Origin: Treponema pallidum subsp. pallidum str. Nichols
GTDB lineage: Bacteria; Spirochaetota; Spirochaetia; Treponematales; Treponemataceae
Reading direction: 5' to 3'
Length of the DNA: 64,000 nt
Assembly (NCBI RefSeq): GCF_000410535.2
Contig: NC_021490.2
Span: 282,501 to 346,500 of the forward strand
Shown here: piece after piece, positions 56,385-64,000 of the stretch
Layout of the letters: each line of letters begins with the position of its first letter
Position numbering within the stretch: the stretch's first letter is position 1
Notes under the pieces: generated by a model
Told to the model about the DNA's origin: nothing
The model's input: only the letters and a program-made list of their open reading frames with translations
The model's database searches: none
Translations under genes and position numbers: made by a program

Positions 56385-57496
56385 TTGCGCGTCTCCGGGG
56401 GTGCCTGGTTCACCCCAAATACCACGCGCTGCTTATTCCCTGCTTGGCGGTGATCTTGGGGTTTGCCGTAGGTGCGGTGGTAATGGCGGTGTCAGGTTTG
56501 CACCCTAAATACATTCTCATAGCTTTGGTACGTTCGATGTTTGGCGTGAATGTACAGGCTTTTGGCACCGGCAGGTCCGTGTGGAACTTCAGGTATATGG
56601 GCGAAGGAGTGGTGACGTGTCTGCCGCTGATACTCACAGGACTTGCGGTGGCATTTACGTCCCATATGGGATTGTTCAATATCGGGGCAGAAGGGCAGCT
56701 CGTAGTCGGTAGCGTGTGCGCAGTGTGTGTCGGTGTCCTTTGGCATGAGCACCTTTCTTTCTTTACCATTCCTGCGGCGGTTCTTGCAGGAATGGTAGGG
56801 GGAGGACTGTGGGGTTTGATACCAGGGGTGTTGCGCGCAGTGTGCGGGATCAGTGAGGTGGTGGTTACCATTATGCTCAACTACGTAGGACTGTATGGGG
56901 CGAATTTTGTAGTCACCGCTTTGCCTGGGAGCGACTTGATGCGTACGGTGTCTTTACCCCCAGCTGCGACGTTGCACAGTGATTTTCTCTCGCGTGTAAG
57001 CAATGGGTCGCGTCTGCATTGGGGCTTTTTGCTTGTGATAGCTGCACTGGTTAGCTTTAAGTTTCTCATTGAGAAAACAACGTTCGGCTATGAGCTCCGT
57101 GTCGTTGGTGCTAGTGCCGAAGCGGCCCGCTATGCGGGGATTCACATCAGGCGGCGTGTGATGCTTGCAACGAGCATTTCGGGTATGTATGCAGGGCTCG
57201 CCGGTGTGTTGCTAGCGATCGGTACTTTTTCGTACGGGCGGGTGTTACCCGGATTTGAAGGGTATGGATTTGAGGGGATTGTGGTGTCCTTGGTGGGCCG
57301 TAATACGGCGTGGGGGTGTGTGTTCGGCGGTTCGCTGCTCGGTTCGTTGCGCGCGGCAGGCCCACTCATGCAGTTGAACGGAGTGCCGAAGGAGGTGTCG
57401 GTAATTATCGTTTCGGCGATTATTGTCTTTCTTTCCATGCACAATGGAATCCGGGCGATGCTCGTCAGGTGGGGGAGGCAGGGTGCGCACGTATGA
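56381..57496 (+). CDS. pnrD: Purine nucleoside ABC transporter permease
   Basis: 371 residues with about nine membrane segments, BPD_transp_2 family: SHMGLFNIGAEGQLVVGSVCAV, VVVTIMLNYVGLYGANFVV and FGYELRVVGASAEAARYAGIHIRRRV. The GTG start overlaps the ATPase stop (GTGA); a longer in-frame extension inside the ATPase gene is ruled out. Its TGA overlaps the next ATG (ATGA). It should pair with PnrE as the membrane channel. Confidence 0.9.
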   Translation: MIARLRGCLVHPKYHALLIPCLAVILGFAVGAVVMAVSGLHPKYILIALVRSMFGVNVQAFGTGRSVWNFRYMGEGVVTCLPLILTGLAVAFTSHMGLFNIGAEGQLVVGSVCAVCVGVLWHEHLSFFTIPAAVLAGMVGGGLWGLIPGVLRAVCGISEVVVTIMLNYVGLYGANFVVTALPGSDLMRTVSLPPAATLHSDFLSRVSNGSRLHWGFLLVIAALVSFKFLIEKTTFGYELRVVGASAEAARYAGIHIRRRVMLATSISGMYAGLAGVLLAIGTFSYGRVLPGFEGYGFEGIVVSLVGRNTAWGCVFGGSLLGSLRAAGPLMQLNGVPKEVSVIIVSAIIVFLSMHNGIRAMLVRWGRQGAHV

Positions 57497-58443
57497 ACAC
57501 GTTTTATTCGATGGTGGCGCTGACGCTTGTGTTTTCAACCCCTATTTTGATTACTGCGTTGGGGGGGTTGTTTTCCGAGCGGAGCGGGGTGATAAATATT
57601 GCCCTTGAAGGGTTGATGATGTTTGGTGCTTTTTCCACTGCTACGGTGACGGTCCTGTGCGAGCCGTATACGATAGCTGCTCCGTGGATTGCACTGGGAG
57701 TTGGCATGGCAGTTGCCGCGTCGGTGGCGTTGTTTTACGCATATTTGAGTGTGCGCTTGTGCAGTGATCAGATCATCGCAGGCACTGCGATCAATTTGTG
57801 TGCAACAGGAATGACGGTTTTTTTCGCACAGGTTATTTTTGGGCAGCAGGGAACGCAGGCGTACTCTCGTGGGTTAGTTAAGACTAGTTACGGTTTTTTC
57901 AGTCGCATTCCGGTGCTTGGCCCGATGGTTTTCACCCATACGTACCCGACAGTATATCTAGGTTTTGTGCTAGTAGCATTGGCGTGGTACGTACTGTATC
58001 GCACGCCTTTCGGTGTGCACGTGCGTGCCACAGGGGATCAGCCGTATGCAGTAGACGGTGCGGGCTTGAGTGTGTTTCGTCTGCGGTCTGCGGCGGTGGT
58101 AATTTCAGGACTCTGTGCGGGACTTGGCGGCGGGGTGCTGATACTGACGCAGGATATCCAATACACCGTCTACAGCACGCATGGGACGGGGTTTATCGCA
58201 CTTGCAGCCTTGATTTCAGGACGGTGGCATCCTTTCGGGGTACTGGTGACAAGCGTTCTTTTTGGCTTTTCACAGATTTTGAACGTGTATGCCACGAGTG
58301 TTGAGTTGTTGAAACATTTGCCTATCGAGCTGTTTAGCGCGCTTCCGTACGCGCTGACGGTTGTGGTGCTGCTATTGTTTGGCGGCCGTGGGGAGGCACC
58401 GCGTGCCATCGGTCAGCCCTATGACCGTGCGCGGAGGTATTAA
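57493..58443 (+). CDS. pnrE: Purine nucleoside ABC transporter permease
   Basis: 316 residues, about eight membrane segments: FSERSGVINIALEGLMMFGAFS (the NIALEG form of the permease motif), DQIIAGTAINLCATGMTVFF and FGVHVRATGDQPYAVDGAGLSV. It is the second subunit of the PnrD-PnrE heterodimer. Start ATG overlaps pnrD by four bases. The gene ends 46 bases before a candidate terminator. Confidence 0.9.
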   Translation: MNTFYSMVALTLVFSTPILITALGGLFSERSGVINIALEGLMMFGAFSTATVTVLCEPYTIAAPWIALGVGMAVAASVALFYAYLSVRLCSDQIIAGTAINLCATGMTVFFAQVIFGQQGTQAYSRGLVKTSYGFFSRIPVLGPMVFTHTYPTVYLGFVLVALAWYVLYRTPFGVHVRATGDQPYAVDGAGLSVFRLRSAAVVISGLCAGLGGGVLILTQDIQYTVYSTHGTGFIALAALISGRWHPFGVLVTSVLFGFSQILNVYATSVELLKHLPIELFSALPYALTVVVLLLFGGRGEAPRAIGQPYDRARRY

Positions 58444-58489
58444 TTTTTGGAAGAAGGGTGAGTTGGGTGGCACCTATTCTTTGCAATGA

Positions 58490-58529
58490 GCACCCGGGTA
58501 GGGGGTTCTGTATTCCGGGCGCGTTTTTT
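58490..58529 (+). terminator. Candidate terminator of the pnr operon
   Basis: GCACCCGG (58490-58497) can pair with CCGGGCGC (58515-58522) with one A-C mismatch; loop of 17 bases; then G and six Ts (58524-58529). The long loop weakens it. It overlaps the region just before the tamB -10. Confidence 0.45.
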
Positions 58530-58531
58530 GC

Positions 58532-58537
58532 TACACT
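58532..58537 (+). promoter_or_regulatory. Candidate -10 element of tamB
   Basis: TACACT, nine bases before the tamB GTG. No clear -35 (a weak TGTATT at 58509-58514 gives a 17-base spacer). Confidence 0.35.
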
Positions 58538-58546
58538 TAGCGGGCT

Positions 58547-61500
58547 GTGGCTGTGCTTCCTTCGGTGCGTAGGTTTGAGTGCTCACTGTTTGTGGTGCTC
58601 GTGCTCTGCGCTCTGGCCGTCTTCGATCCGCTTTCTGGCTTTGTGCAGCAAAAGTTGGCCGGTGTGCAGCGCGTCTGGCTTGGCTTAGTTGAGGAGTATT
58701 CAGGTTTACGTTTTCAGTATGATTCTCTCTCCCCTTCTGTTCTCCGCGCAGTTACGCTGAGAAATGTTCGTGTTCGGGAAGCAGTTCGCGGTGAGCAGGT
58801 TGCCGTCTTTTCAAAAATAGTCGTTGCGTACAATATTTTCTCGCTTTTTGGTTCCAACCCTGTGCGGGGTATTCGGGCTCTTCATGTTCATGACGGAGCA
58901 GTGGACGTCGACCTGTACCGTCACCGTCATGTGAAAGAAAAGTTACAAAAACTGTTCTCGAAAGACGGGGAAATGGCTTCGTTCTTTGCCGATTTGCGCG
59001 AAATAGACGTGCGCGTCCATAACACTGCAGTTACGGTGCGCAGCGATTCCAGACGCGCGCACCTTTCTGTGCCGCAGGGTAGGTTTTCTTTTGCGGAAAC
59101 TGGCGCCTCGTTCGCTCTTTCTTGCGAAGCTGAGTATGTCGACACCCGTTCCTCTTCCTGGGGACCGCTGTACACACACCTGGACGCCTCAGGCGTGTTT
59201 GAAACGTCGTTTACGTCAGGTTCCGCCACCCTCGAGCTTGCACCCCCGAGCGGCTCTTTTTTCAGTGTGCCGACGCTTACTCTCGTGGCAATTTACGCAG
59301 ATGACCTGTTTAAGTTTCACACGGCGCGGGGCATCTACCCTATGGAAGTTTCTGGGCAATGGAATACTGCAACCGGCGCTTGTGAAGCTTCCGTGCGCTG
59401 TGAAAATTTTCGTCCCCTTAAGTGGGCGCGGCTCCGCGACACCCACGTGCCAGCACAGGGTATGCAGGAATTGTCTGTGAGCGGGAACGTTCAGGTTGGG
59501 TATACCCCCATAGAACAGTGGCGGTGGAGTGCGGATGTGCACGCGCACACCCCGTATGTAGTGCTTGCGCCGGGGTATCAGCTGGAAGACGTTGTCGCAA
59601 CGTTACAGGCGCACGGTGATCCTGCACGGATTCAGGTAGAAAAGATATGCGCACGAGGTAGTAATCTTGATGTGGACGGTGCGTTCGAGCTCACGCTGGA
59701 CCGCTGGATCCCTTCAGGGGTGCTTACGGTGCACAGGCTGCCGCTTCTTTCGGGGGCATACCTTTCAGCGCAGGTGCGTTTTCGCCCACAGGGGGTTGGT
59801 TTTGTGTGCACCGTCCCGCGGATACAGGTGGGGGAAGCGTTTCTGGAGGACGTGGCGCTCTCAGTACGTGTGGATCCGGCAAAAACGGATTTCCGCCTGG
59901 TGGCTGCAGACAGCACGGGGCGCTACGAGTGTGACGGATCATACCTTGCCGCGAATGCGGGGCAGTCTCGCTTTCTTGAGGCACACGTGGCGTTTGAATC
60001 GGTGAATGTCGGTGCGCTGTACCAAATGGTTGCTGCCTGTACGTCACCGCAGGGCGCTTCCACGCTCGTGACGCGCGCACTGGTGCCGTTACAGTCAACA
60101 GCAGATTTTTACGTTTCAAGTGATTTTCGTGATATTTCGTACAATTGTGTTCGTTTGGTGCTCGCATCGGATGAAATCGCTGACCTGTACGCCCTGCTGT
60201 CAGTGCAGGGGACGGCAGCTTCCTTTTCGGTCACGGATATTTCGCTGCTGTGTAAGGGACTTGAGGTACAGGGGAACGTGATGGCGAATTTTGAACACGG
60301 GGGAGACGCCCTCTTTGAAAGTGTCCTATCCATCAATTCGGTTCCGTATCGTACCAGGGGAGTATATGCCGACCGTACGCTGACGGTGTATGGCGACTAT
60401 GATTTTTCGGTGGTGGCATCGTTTGACGAGCGCGCAGGGGTTACCGGCACGTTTCAGGTGCAGAATCTGCCGGTTCCTCTCTCTCAGAGTCTTTTTGATT
60501 GTGACAGTTCTTTTGCAATGCGTAGTGCCCACTCGTGGGAGGTGCGCTTTCATCACCTGCACCTCCGTTCTGGGGCGGTCGCCGCAGGTGGATCGGAGCA
60601 AATAGAAACGGTCTTGCGCCTTGCTGGCGTGGCGAACCAGGCCGGTGCTCTGTTTGATCAGGTGTTTTTTGGTTCTCGCGATCGGTACTTGGCTGGAACG
60701 GCGAGCTTTGCCGTTGTGCCGAGAACAGGGCAGCACGAGCAGGCGCGGTATGAAACGGCCGTGCGCCTTGCATCTGAAGATGCGCAGGAGCAGGTGCAGC
60801 TTAACGCGCAGGTAACCGTGGGGGAACACGTCTATGTGGATAGCTCAGGGCGAATAGATAACGTAGACGTGGGGCGTTTTGTTGCAGGGCAGGGGGAGCG
60901 CAGTCGCGTCACCGGGTCGTGGACTGTGCTGGGTACGATGCAGGATATGTCTGGACAGGTGCAGGTAGATTCACTCGAGCTGATCGCCAAGGGAGTGCCC
61001 TTTCACCTGCGGGGAGGATGTGCACTTGATGACGGTACGCTTGCGCTTTTGCCCACCCAGGTGACGTGGGGGTCACATCAGTTTGCTGACCTTGCAGGAG
61101 AATGGGTGCCGGGTCAGGCGCGTGCGTGGGTGCGCACCACGTACTCAGGCGCGTTTGAAGGGCAGCCGACACATGCCACCTGTACGCTCACCCTTGCCGG
61201 ATCCCCTGTGGATTCGGGTAAGGCGACATCTGCACTGCGCACGTCGTTTCTCACGCCATTTTTGCAGACGCACAGTCAATACACGATTTCTGCGGAGTTT
61301 GAGCACTGGCGCATCGCCACATACGAGGGTGAAAAGAACCGCATACTGGTAGTGCGCGATCCGGGCGTATGGGCGCTGTACGCCGGTGAGCACGACGAAA
61401 TTACCGGATTTATGCTGGATGATGGTTCAGTGTCGTTGCAGGTGGCGCAGAGTTTGCCTGTTCATTTTTTCTTGAACGGGTCGTTGAGTGCACAGCAGGT

Positions 61501-62953
61501 AGACGTGCAGATTCAGGATATCTTTGTTGATTTGGCGCGCGTATGGGCGTTTACGGGCATACGGCATGTGCGCGTGCACGAAGGAGTTGCGGTAGGAAAC
61601 GTGACGGTATCTGGAACGCGTGCGCGCCCGGTGTTTGAAGGAAAGTTACGGGGAAAGGAGGTAGTTGCCAGCGCGCCTGGGTATGCACCTGAGCGCTTTG
61701 GGCCAGGTTCTATCGATATAGTAGCACACGGCAGCACGCTCATAGTGCCGTATACAGAGTTTCCCGGTCCGACGGCCCGTCTTTGGGGTGAGTGTGTTGC
61801 ACAGCTGAATGGATTTTACCCGGATGAGGTGGTTATCAAATGCGGGACGGTAGGAGACGCGCTGGGTGCGATTCAGACGGATAACCTGCTTTTTGCGATG
61901 GACGGGTCAGCCGGCTGCGATCTGGAGCTTCGTATAACGCCGCAGTTGTTATCGATAAACGGAAAGGCGCGCTTTGACCGCGGGTATTTTTTACTGAATT
62001 TCTCAGGGATTGAAGAGTTTTACACAAAATACGCGGACAGTGCGCAGAATTTTCAGATGAATCTTTTGCTGTCTGCGGGAAATAAAGTGGAGTTTCGTTG
62101 GCCGCGCTCTGATTTTCCTATTTTGCGGACGCTGCTGCACGCGCAGGAACCGTTTGAGTTCATAGCCGATCCGGTTTCCGGGTCATTTTATGTTCGCGGG
62201 TTTGCTCATCTTAAGGGGGGAGAGTTTTTTTGGATAAAACGAAACTTTTACCTCCGGGAGGGGACGATTCACTTTGCACGCGATACCCAAACGGCCGATC
62301 CGCGTATTTCGTTTCGTGCGGAGCTGAAGGACAGGGACACGCAGGGGAGGCCGGTGAGCTTGATTTTGTCCGCTGAGGACCAGGTGTTTTCTAAGCTTGC
62401 GCCAAAGCTCAGGTGTGATCCGCCGGTTTCTGAGCAAGAACTGGCGAAAATTTTAGGACAGGTGGTGCTGGGGGATTTGACAGAGGAGAATATTGAGCAG
62501 AACGTGGCGAGTATCGCTTCAGATATTCTTACGCAGTGGGGGATTATGAAGCGGGTGGAGGATAAAATCCGCTCATTTTTGGATTTGGACGCGTTTTCGT
62601 TCCGCACCTATGTTCTGCAGAACGCGATTTTTGGGAATTTGTTCAATAAGGACCGCAGCAAGCCGCTGACAGTGGGTAACTATTTTGACAATACCTCCCT
62701 CTACGTAGGGCGTCGTCTTGGCCGGGCGGTGTACGCGGATGCGCTGCTTCACTTGTCTCAGTATGATCCGCTTGCGCCAAATAATTTGGGGATTAAAAAG
62801 CCTGCGGCAGGGAGTTTGCTGTTCCGGCCGGAGCTGGGGCTAGAGTTTGCAACGCCCTTTTTTTCGTTGCGGTGGGCGTCGACGCCGACACGTCTTGATT
62901 CACTGTTTGTCTCTGATACTTCAATGCGGGTGTCGTGGAGTTTTGCGTATTGA
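58547..62953 (+). CDS. tamB: TamB-family translocation/assembly protein
   Basis: 1468 residues. N-terminal membrane anchor (about residues 9-27, [19 protein letters not shown]), then a very long repetitive beta-helix-like body, and the conserved C-terminal TamB domain (about 1130-1468; [65 protein letters not shown]) ending in an aromatic-rich strand ([10 protein letters not shown]). TamB-type proteins span the periplasm and work with BamA-family proteins in outer-membrane assembly or lipid transport. bamA follows 29 bases downstream, as in many bacteria lacking TamA. The GTG start is supported by the nearby -10-like TACACT. Confidence 0.9.
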   Translation: MAVLPSVRRFECSLFVVLVLCALAVFDPLSGFVQQKLAGVQRVWLGLVEEYSGLRFQYDSLSPSVLRAVTLRNVRVREAVRGEQVAVFSKIVVAYNIFSLFGSNPVRGIRALHVHDGAVDVDLYRHRHVKEKLQKLFSKDGEMASFFADLREIDVRVHNTAVTVRSDSRRAHLSVPQGRFSFAETGASFALSCEAEYVDTRSSSWGPLYTHLDASGVFETSFTSGSATLELAPPSGSFFSVPTLTLVAIYADDLFKFHTARGIYPMEVSGQWNTATGACEASVRCENFRPLKWARLRDTHVPAQGMQELSVSGNVQVGYTPIEQWRWSADVHAHTPYVVLAPGYQLEDVVATLQAHGDPARIQVEKICARGSNLDVDGAFELTLDRWIPSGVLTVHRLPLLSGAYLSAQVRFRPQGVGFVCTVPRIQVGEAFLEDVALSVRVDPAKTDFRLVAADSTGRYECDGSYLAANAGQSRFLEAHVAFESVNVGALYQMVAACTSPQGASTLVTRALVPLQSTADFYVSSDFRDISYNCVRLVLASDEIADLYALLSVQGTAASFSVTDISLLCKGLEVQGNVMANFEHGGDALFESVLSINSVPYRTRGVYADRTLTVYGDYDFSVVASFDERAGVTGTFQVQNLPVPLSQSLFDCDSSFAMRSAHSWEVRFHHLHLRSGAVAAGGSEQIETVLRLAGVANQAGALFDQVFFGSRDRYLAGTASFAVVPRTGQHEQARYETAVRLASEDAQEQVQLNAQVTVGEHVYVDSSGRIDNVDVGRFVAGQGERSRVTGSWTVLGTMQDMSGQVQVDSLELIAKGVPFHLRGGCALDDGTLALLPTQVTWGSHQFADLAGEWVPGQARAWVRTTYSGAFEGQPTHATCTLTLAGSPVDSGKATSALRTSFLTPFLQTHSQYTISAEFEHWRIATYEGEKNRILVVRDPGVWALYAGEHDEITGFMLDDGSVSLQVAQSLPVHFFLNGSLSAQQVDVQIQDIFVDLARVWAFTGIRHVRVHEGVAVGNVTVSGTRARPVFEGKLRGKEVVASAPGYAPERFGPGSIDIVAHGSTLIVPYTEFPGPTARLWGECVAQLNGFYPDEVVIKCGTVGDALGAIQTDNLLFAMDGSAGCDLELRITPQLLSINGKARFDRGYFLLNFSGIEEFYTKYADSAQNFQMNLLLSAGNKVEFRWPRSDFPILRTLLHAQEPFEFIADPVSGSFYVRGFAHLKGGEFFWIKRNFYLREGTIHFARDTQTADPRISFRAELKDRDTQGRPVSLILSAEDQVFSKLAPKLRCDPPVSEQELAKILGQVVLGDLTEENIEQNVASIASDILTQWGIMKRVEDKIRSFLDLDAFSFRTYVLQNAIFGNLFNKDRSKPLTVGNYFDNTSLYVGRRLGRAVYADALLHLSQYDPLAPNNLGIKKPAAGSLLFRPELGLEFATPFFSLRWASTPTRLDSLFVSDTSMRVSWSFAY

Positions 62954-62982
62954 GGCTCAAGGCAGCTCGTAAGGAGAAAGGA

Positions 62983-64000
62983 ATGCTCAAAAAAGCCAGT
63001 GCCTTCCTAATTGCAAGTTGTTGTGTGATGTCGCTGGCGTGGGCACAGGCAAACGACAATTGGTACGAGGGAAAGCCTATCTCTGCGATTAGTTTTGAGG
63101 GGCTCGAATATATTGCTCGCGGCCAGTTGGACACGATTTTTTCTCAATACAAGGGACAAAAGTGGACCTATGAGCTGTACCTGGAGATACTGCAAAAGGT
63201 CTATGACCTTGAGTACTTTTCTGAAGTTTCGCCTAAGGCGGTGCCCACCGATCCGGAGTATCAGTATGTGATGCTACAGTTCACGGTAAAGGAGCGTCCT
63301 TCGGTGAAGGGCATCAAGATGGTAGGGAACAGCCAAATCCGCAGTGGGGACCTTTTGTCTAAAATCCTCCTGAAAAAGGGAGACATTTACAATGAAGTAA
63401 AGATGAAGGTGGACCAAGAGTCGCTCAGGCGTCATTACCTGGACCAGGGCTATGCGGCGGTTAAGATATCCTGCGAGGCAAAAACTGAGGCGGGGGGCGT
63501 GGTGGTACAGTTTACCATCCAGGAAGGTAAGCAGACTGTTGTCTCGCGGATACAGTTTAAGGGAAATAAGGCGTTTACCGAGTCGGTGCTCAAGAAGGTG
63601 CTTTCCACGCAGGAGGCGCGTTTTTTGACCAGTGGGGTGTTCAAGGAGAATGCGCTGGAAGCGGATAAGGCGGCAGTCCACTCATACTATGCAGAGAGGG
63701 GATACATTGACGCGCGGGTAGAAGGCGTGGCAAAGACGGTTGATAAAAAAACTGACGCCAGTCGCAATCTGGTTACGCTTACGTACACTGTGGTGGAAGG
63801 TGAGCAGTACCGCTACGGCGGGGTTACCATTGTGGGTAACCAGATTTTTAGCACCGAGGAGCTGCAGGCAAAAATTAGGCTCAAGCGCGGGGCCATCATG
63901 AATATGGTGGCCTTTGAGCAGGGCTTTCAGGCGCTGGCGGATGCGTATTTTGAAAACGGATACACGTCAAATTACCTGAACAAAGAAGAACACCGGGACA
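62983..64000 (+). CDS. bamA: BamA outer-membrane assembly factor (Tp92), 5' part
   Basis: First 339 codons; the gene runs off the window. Signal peptide (about 1-21, ending SLAWAQ) then POTRA domains 1 to 4 or so: ISAISFEGLEYIARGQLDTI, RPSVKGIKMVGNSQIRSGD, VSRIQFKGNKAFTESVL and YRYGGVTIVGNQIFSTEE. POTRA domains take outer-membrane proteins, such as the Tprs, to the C-terminal barrel. The ATG has AAGGAG six bases upstream. This is the T. pallidum antigen Tp92/TP0326. Confidence 0.95.
   Translation, partial: MLKKASAFLIASCCVMSLAWAQANDNWYEGKPISAISFEGLEYIARGQLDTIFSQYKGQKWTYELYLEILQKVYDLEYFSEVSPKAVPTDPEYQYVMLQFTVKERPSVKGIKMVGNSQIRSGDLLSKILLKKGDIYNEVKMKVDQESLRRHYLDQGYAAVKISCEAKTEAGGVVVQFTIQEGKQTVVSRIQFKGNKAFTESVLKKVLSTQEARFLTSGVFKENALEADKAAVHSYYAERGYIDARVEGVAKTVDKKTDASRNLVTLTYTVVEGEQYRYGGVTIVGNQIFSTEELQAKIRLKRGAIMNMVAFEQGFQALADAYFENGYTSNYLNKEEHRD

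Overview
The window is from a spirochaete, almost certainly Treponema pallidum (Nichols-like). The evidence is an rRNA operon tail followed by genes I recognise from this species: three tpr (Treponema pallidum repeat) genes in the order tprE, tprF, tprG; the lipoprotein TmpC/PnrA with its purine nucleoside ABC transporter; the RfuABCD riboflavin transporter; a TamB-BamA (Tp92) pair; a cytidylate kinase-ribosomal protein S1 fusion; and a spiro-SPASM protein. Genes are packed, often overlapping by 4 bases, and there is no phage, IS element or CRISPR.

Layout. 1-2155: 3' part of 23S rRNA and 5S rRNA. 2.2-6.2 kb (+): bactofilin, TPR protein, MtaB-like tRNA methylthiotransferase, CCA-adding enzyme. 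6.2-7.9 kb (-): parB, parA. 8.0-8.8 kb (+): a membrane protein. 8.9-12.7 kb (-): ctp, an unnamed 74-residue ORF, rsmE, a WecG/TagA glycosyltransferase and dCMP deaminase. 13-17 kb (+): cmk-rpsA, a TPR protein, coaD. 17.2-22.4 kb (+): a three-gene glycan-type cluster (spiro-SPASM protein, GT2-like protein, SpsF-SpsG-methyltransferase fusion). 22.4-29.7 kb (+): HAD hydrolase, FMN dehydrogenase, OmpA-type protein, PRPP synthetase, sugar kinase, coaE, SPOR protein. 29.8-34.6 kb (+): rfuABCD. 34.6-39.5 kb (-): a large HExxH/beta-propeller/barrel-like protein and mutL. 39.6-46.6 kb (+): pyrG, rpsD, PASTA protein, two solute-binding lipoproteins, an OB-fold protein, a DUF368 protein. 46.6-53.4 kb: the tpr island. 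53.5-58.4 kb (+): pnrA and its transporter. 58.5 kb to the end (+): tamB and the start of bamA.

The envelope is the main theme: outer-membrane biogenesis (TamB, BamA), variable outer-membrane proteins (Tpr), periplasmic binding proteins, peptidoglycan-binding folds (OmpA, SPOR, PASTA), a candidate lipid-carrier flippase (DUF368) and a glycan assembly cluster. Salvage of nucleosides and riboflavin fits an obligate parasite.

Three observations stand out. First, many operon-head genes have a -10-like hexamer only 6-9 bases before the start codon, so their mRNAs may be leaderless. Second, the tprE and tprG poly-G tracts lie exactly in the spacer between a -35-like TAGACA and a -10-like TAGCAT, giving 17 bp only when seven Gs are present; the window has 11 and 10. 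Third, tprE and tprG form long inverted repeats around a truncated tprF and a frameshifted outer-membrane protein gene.
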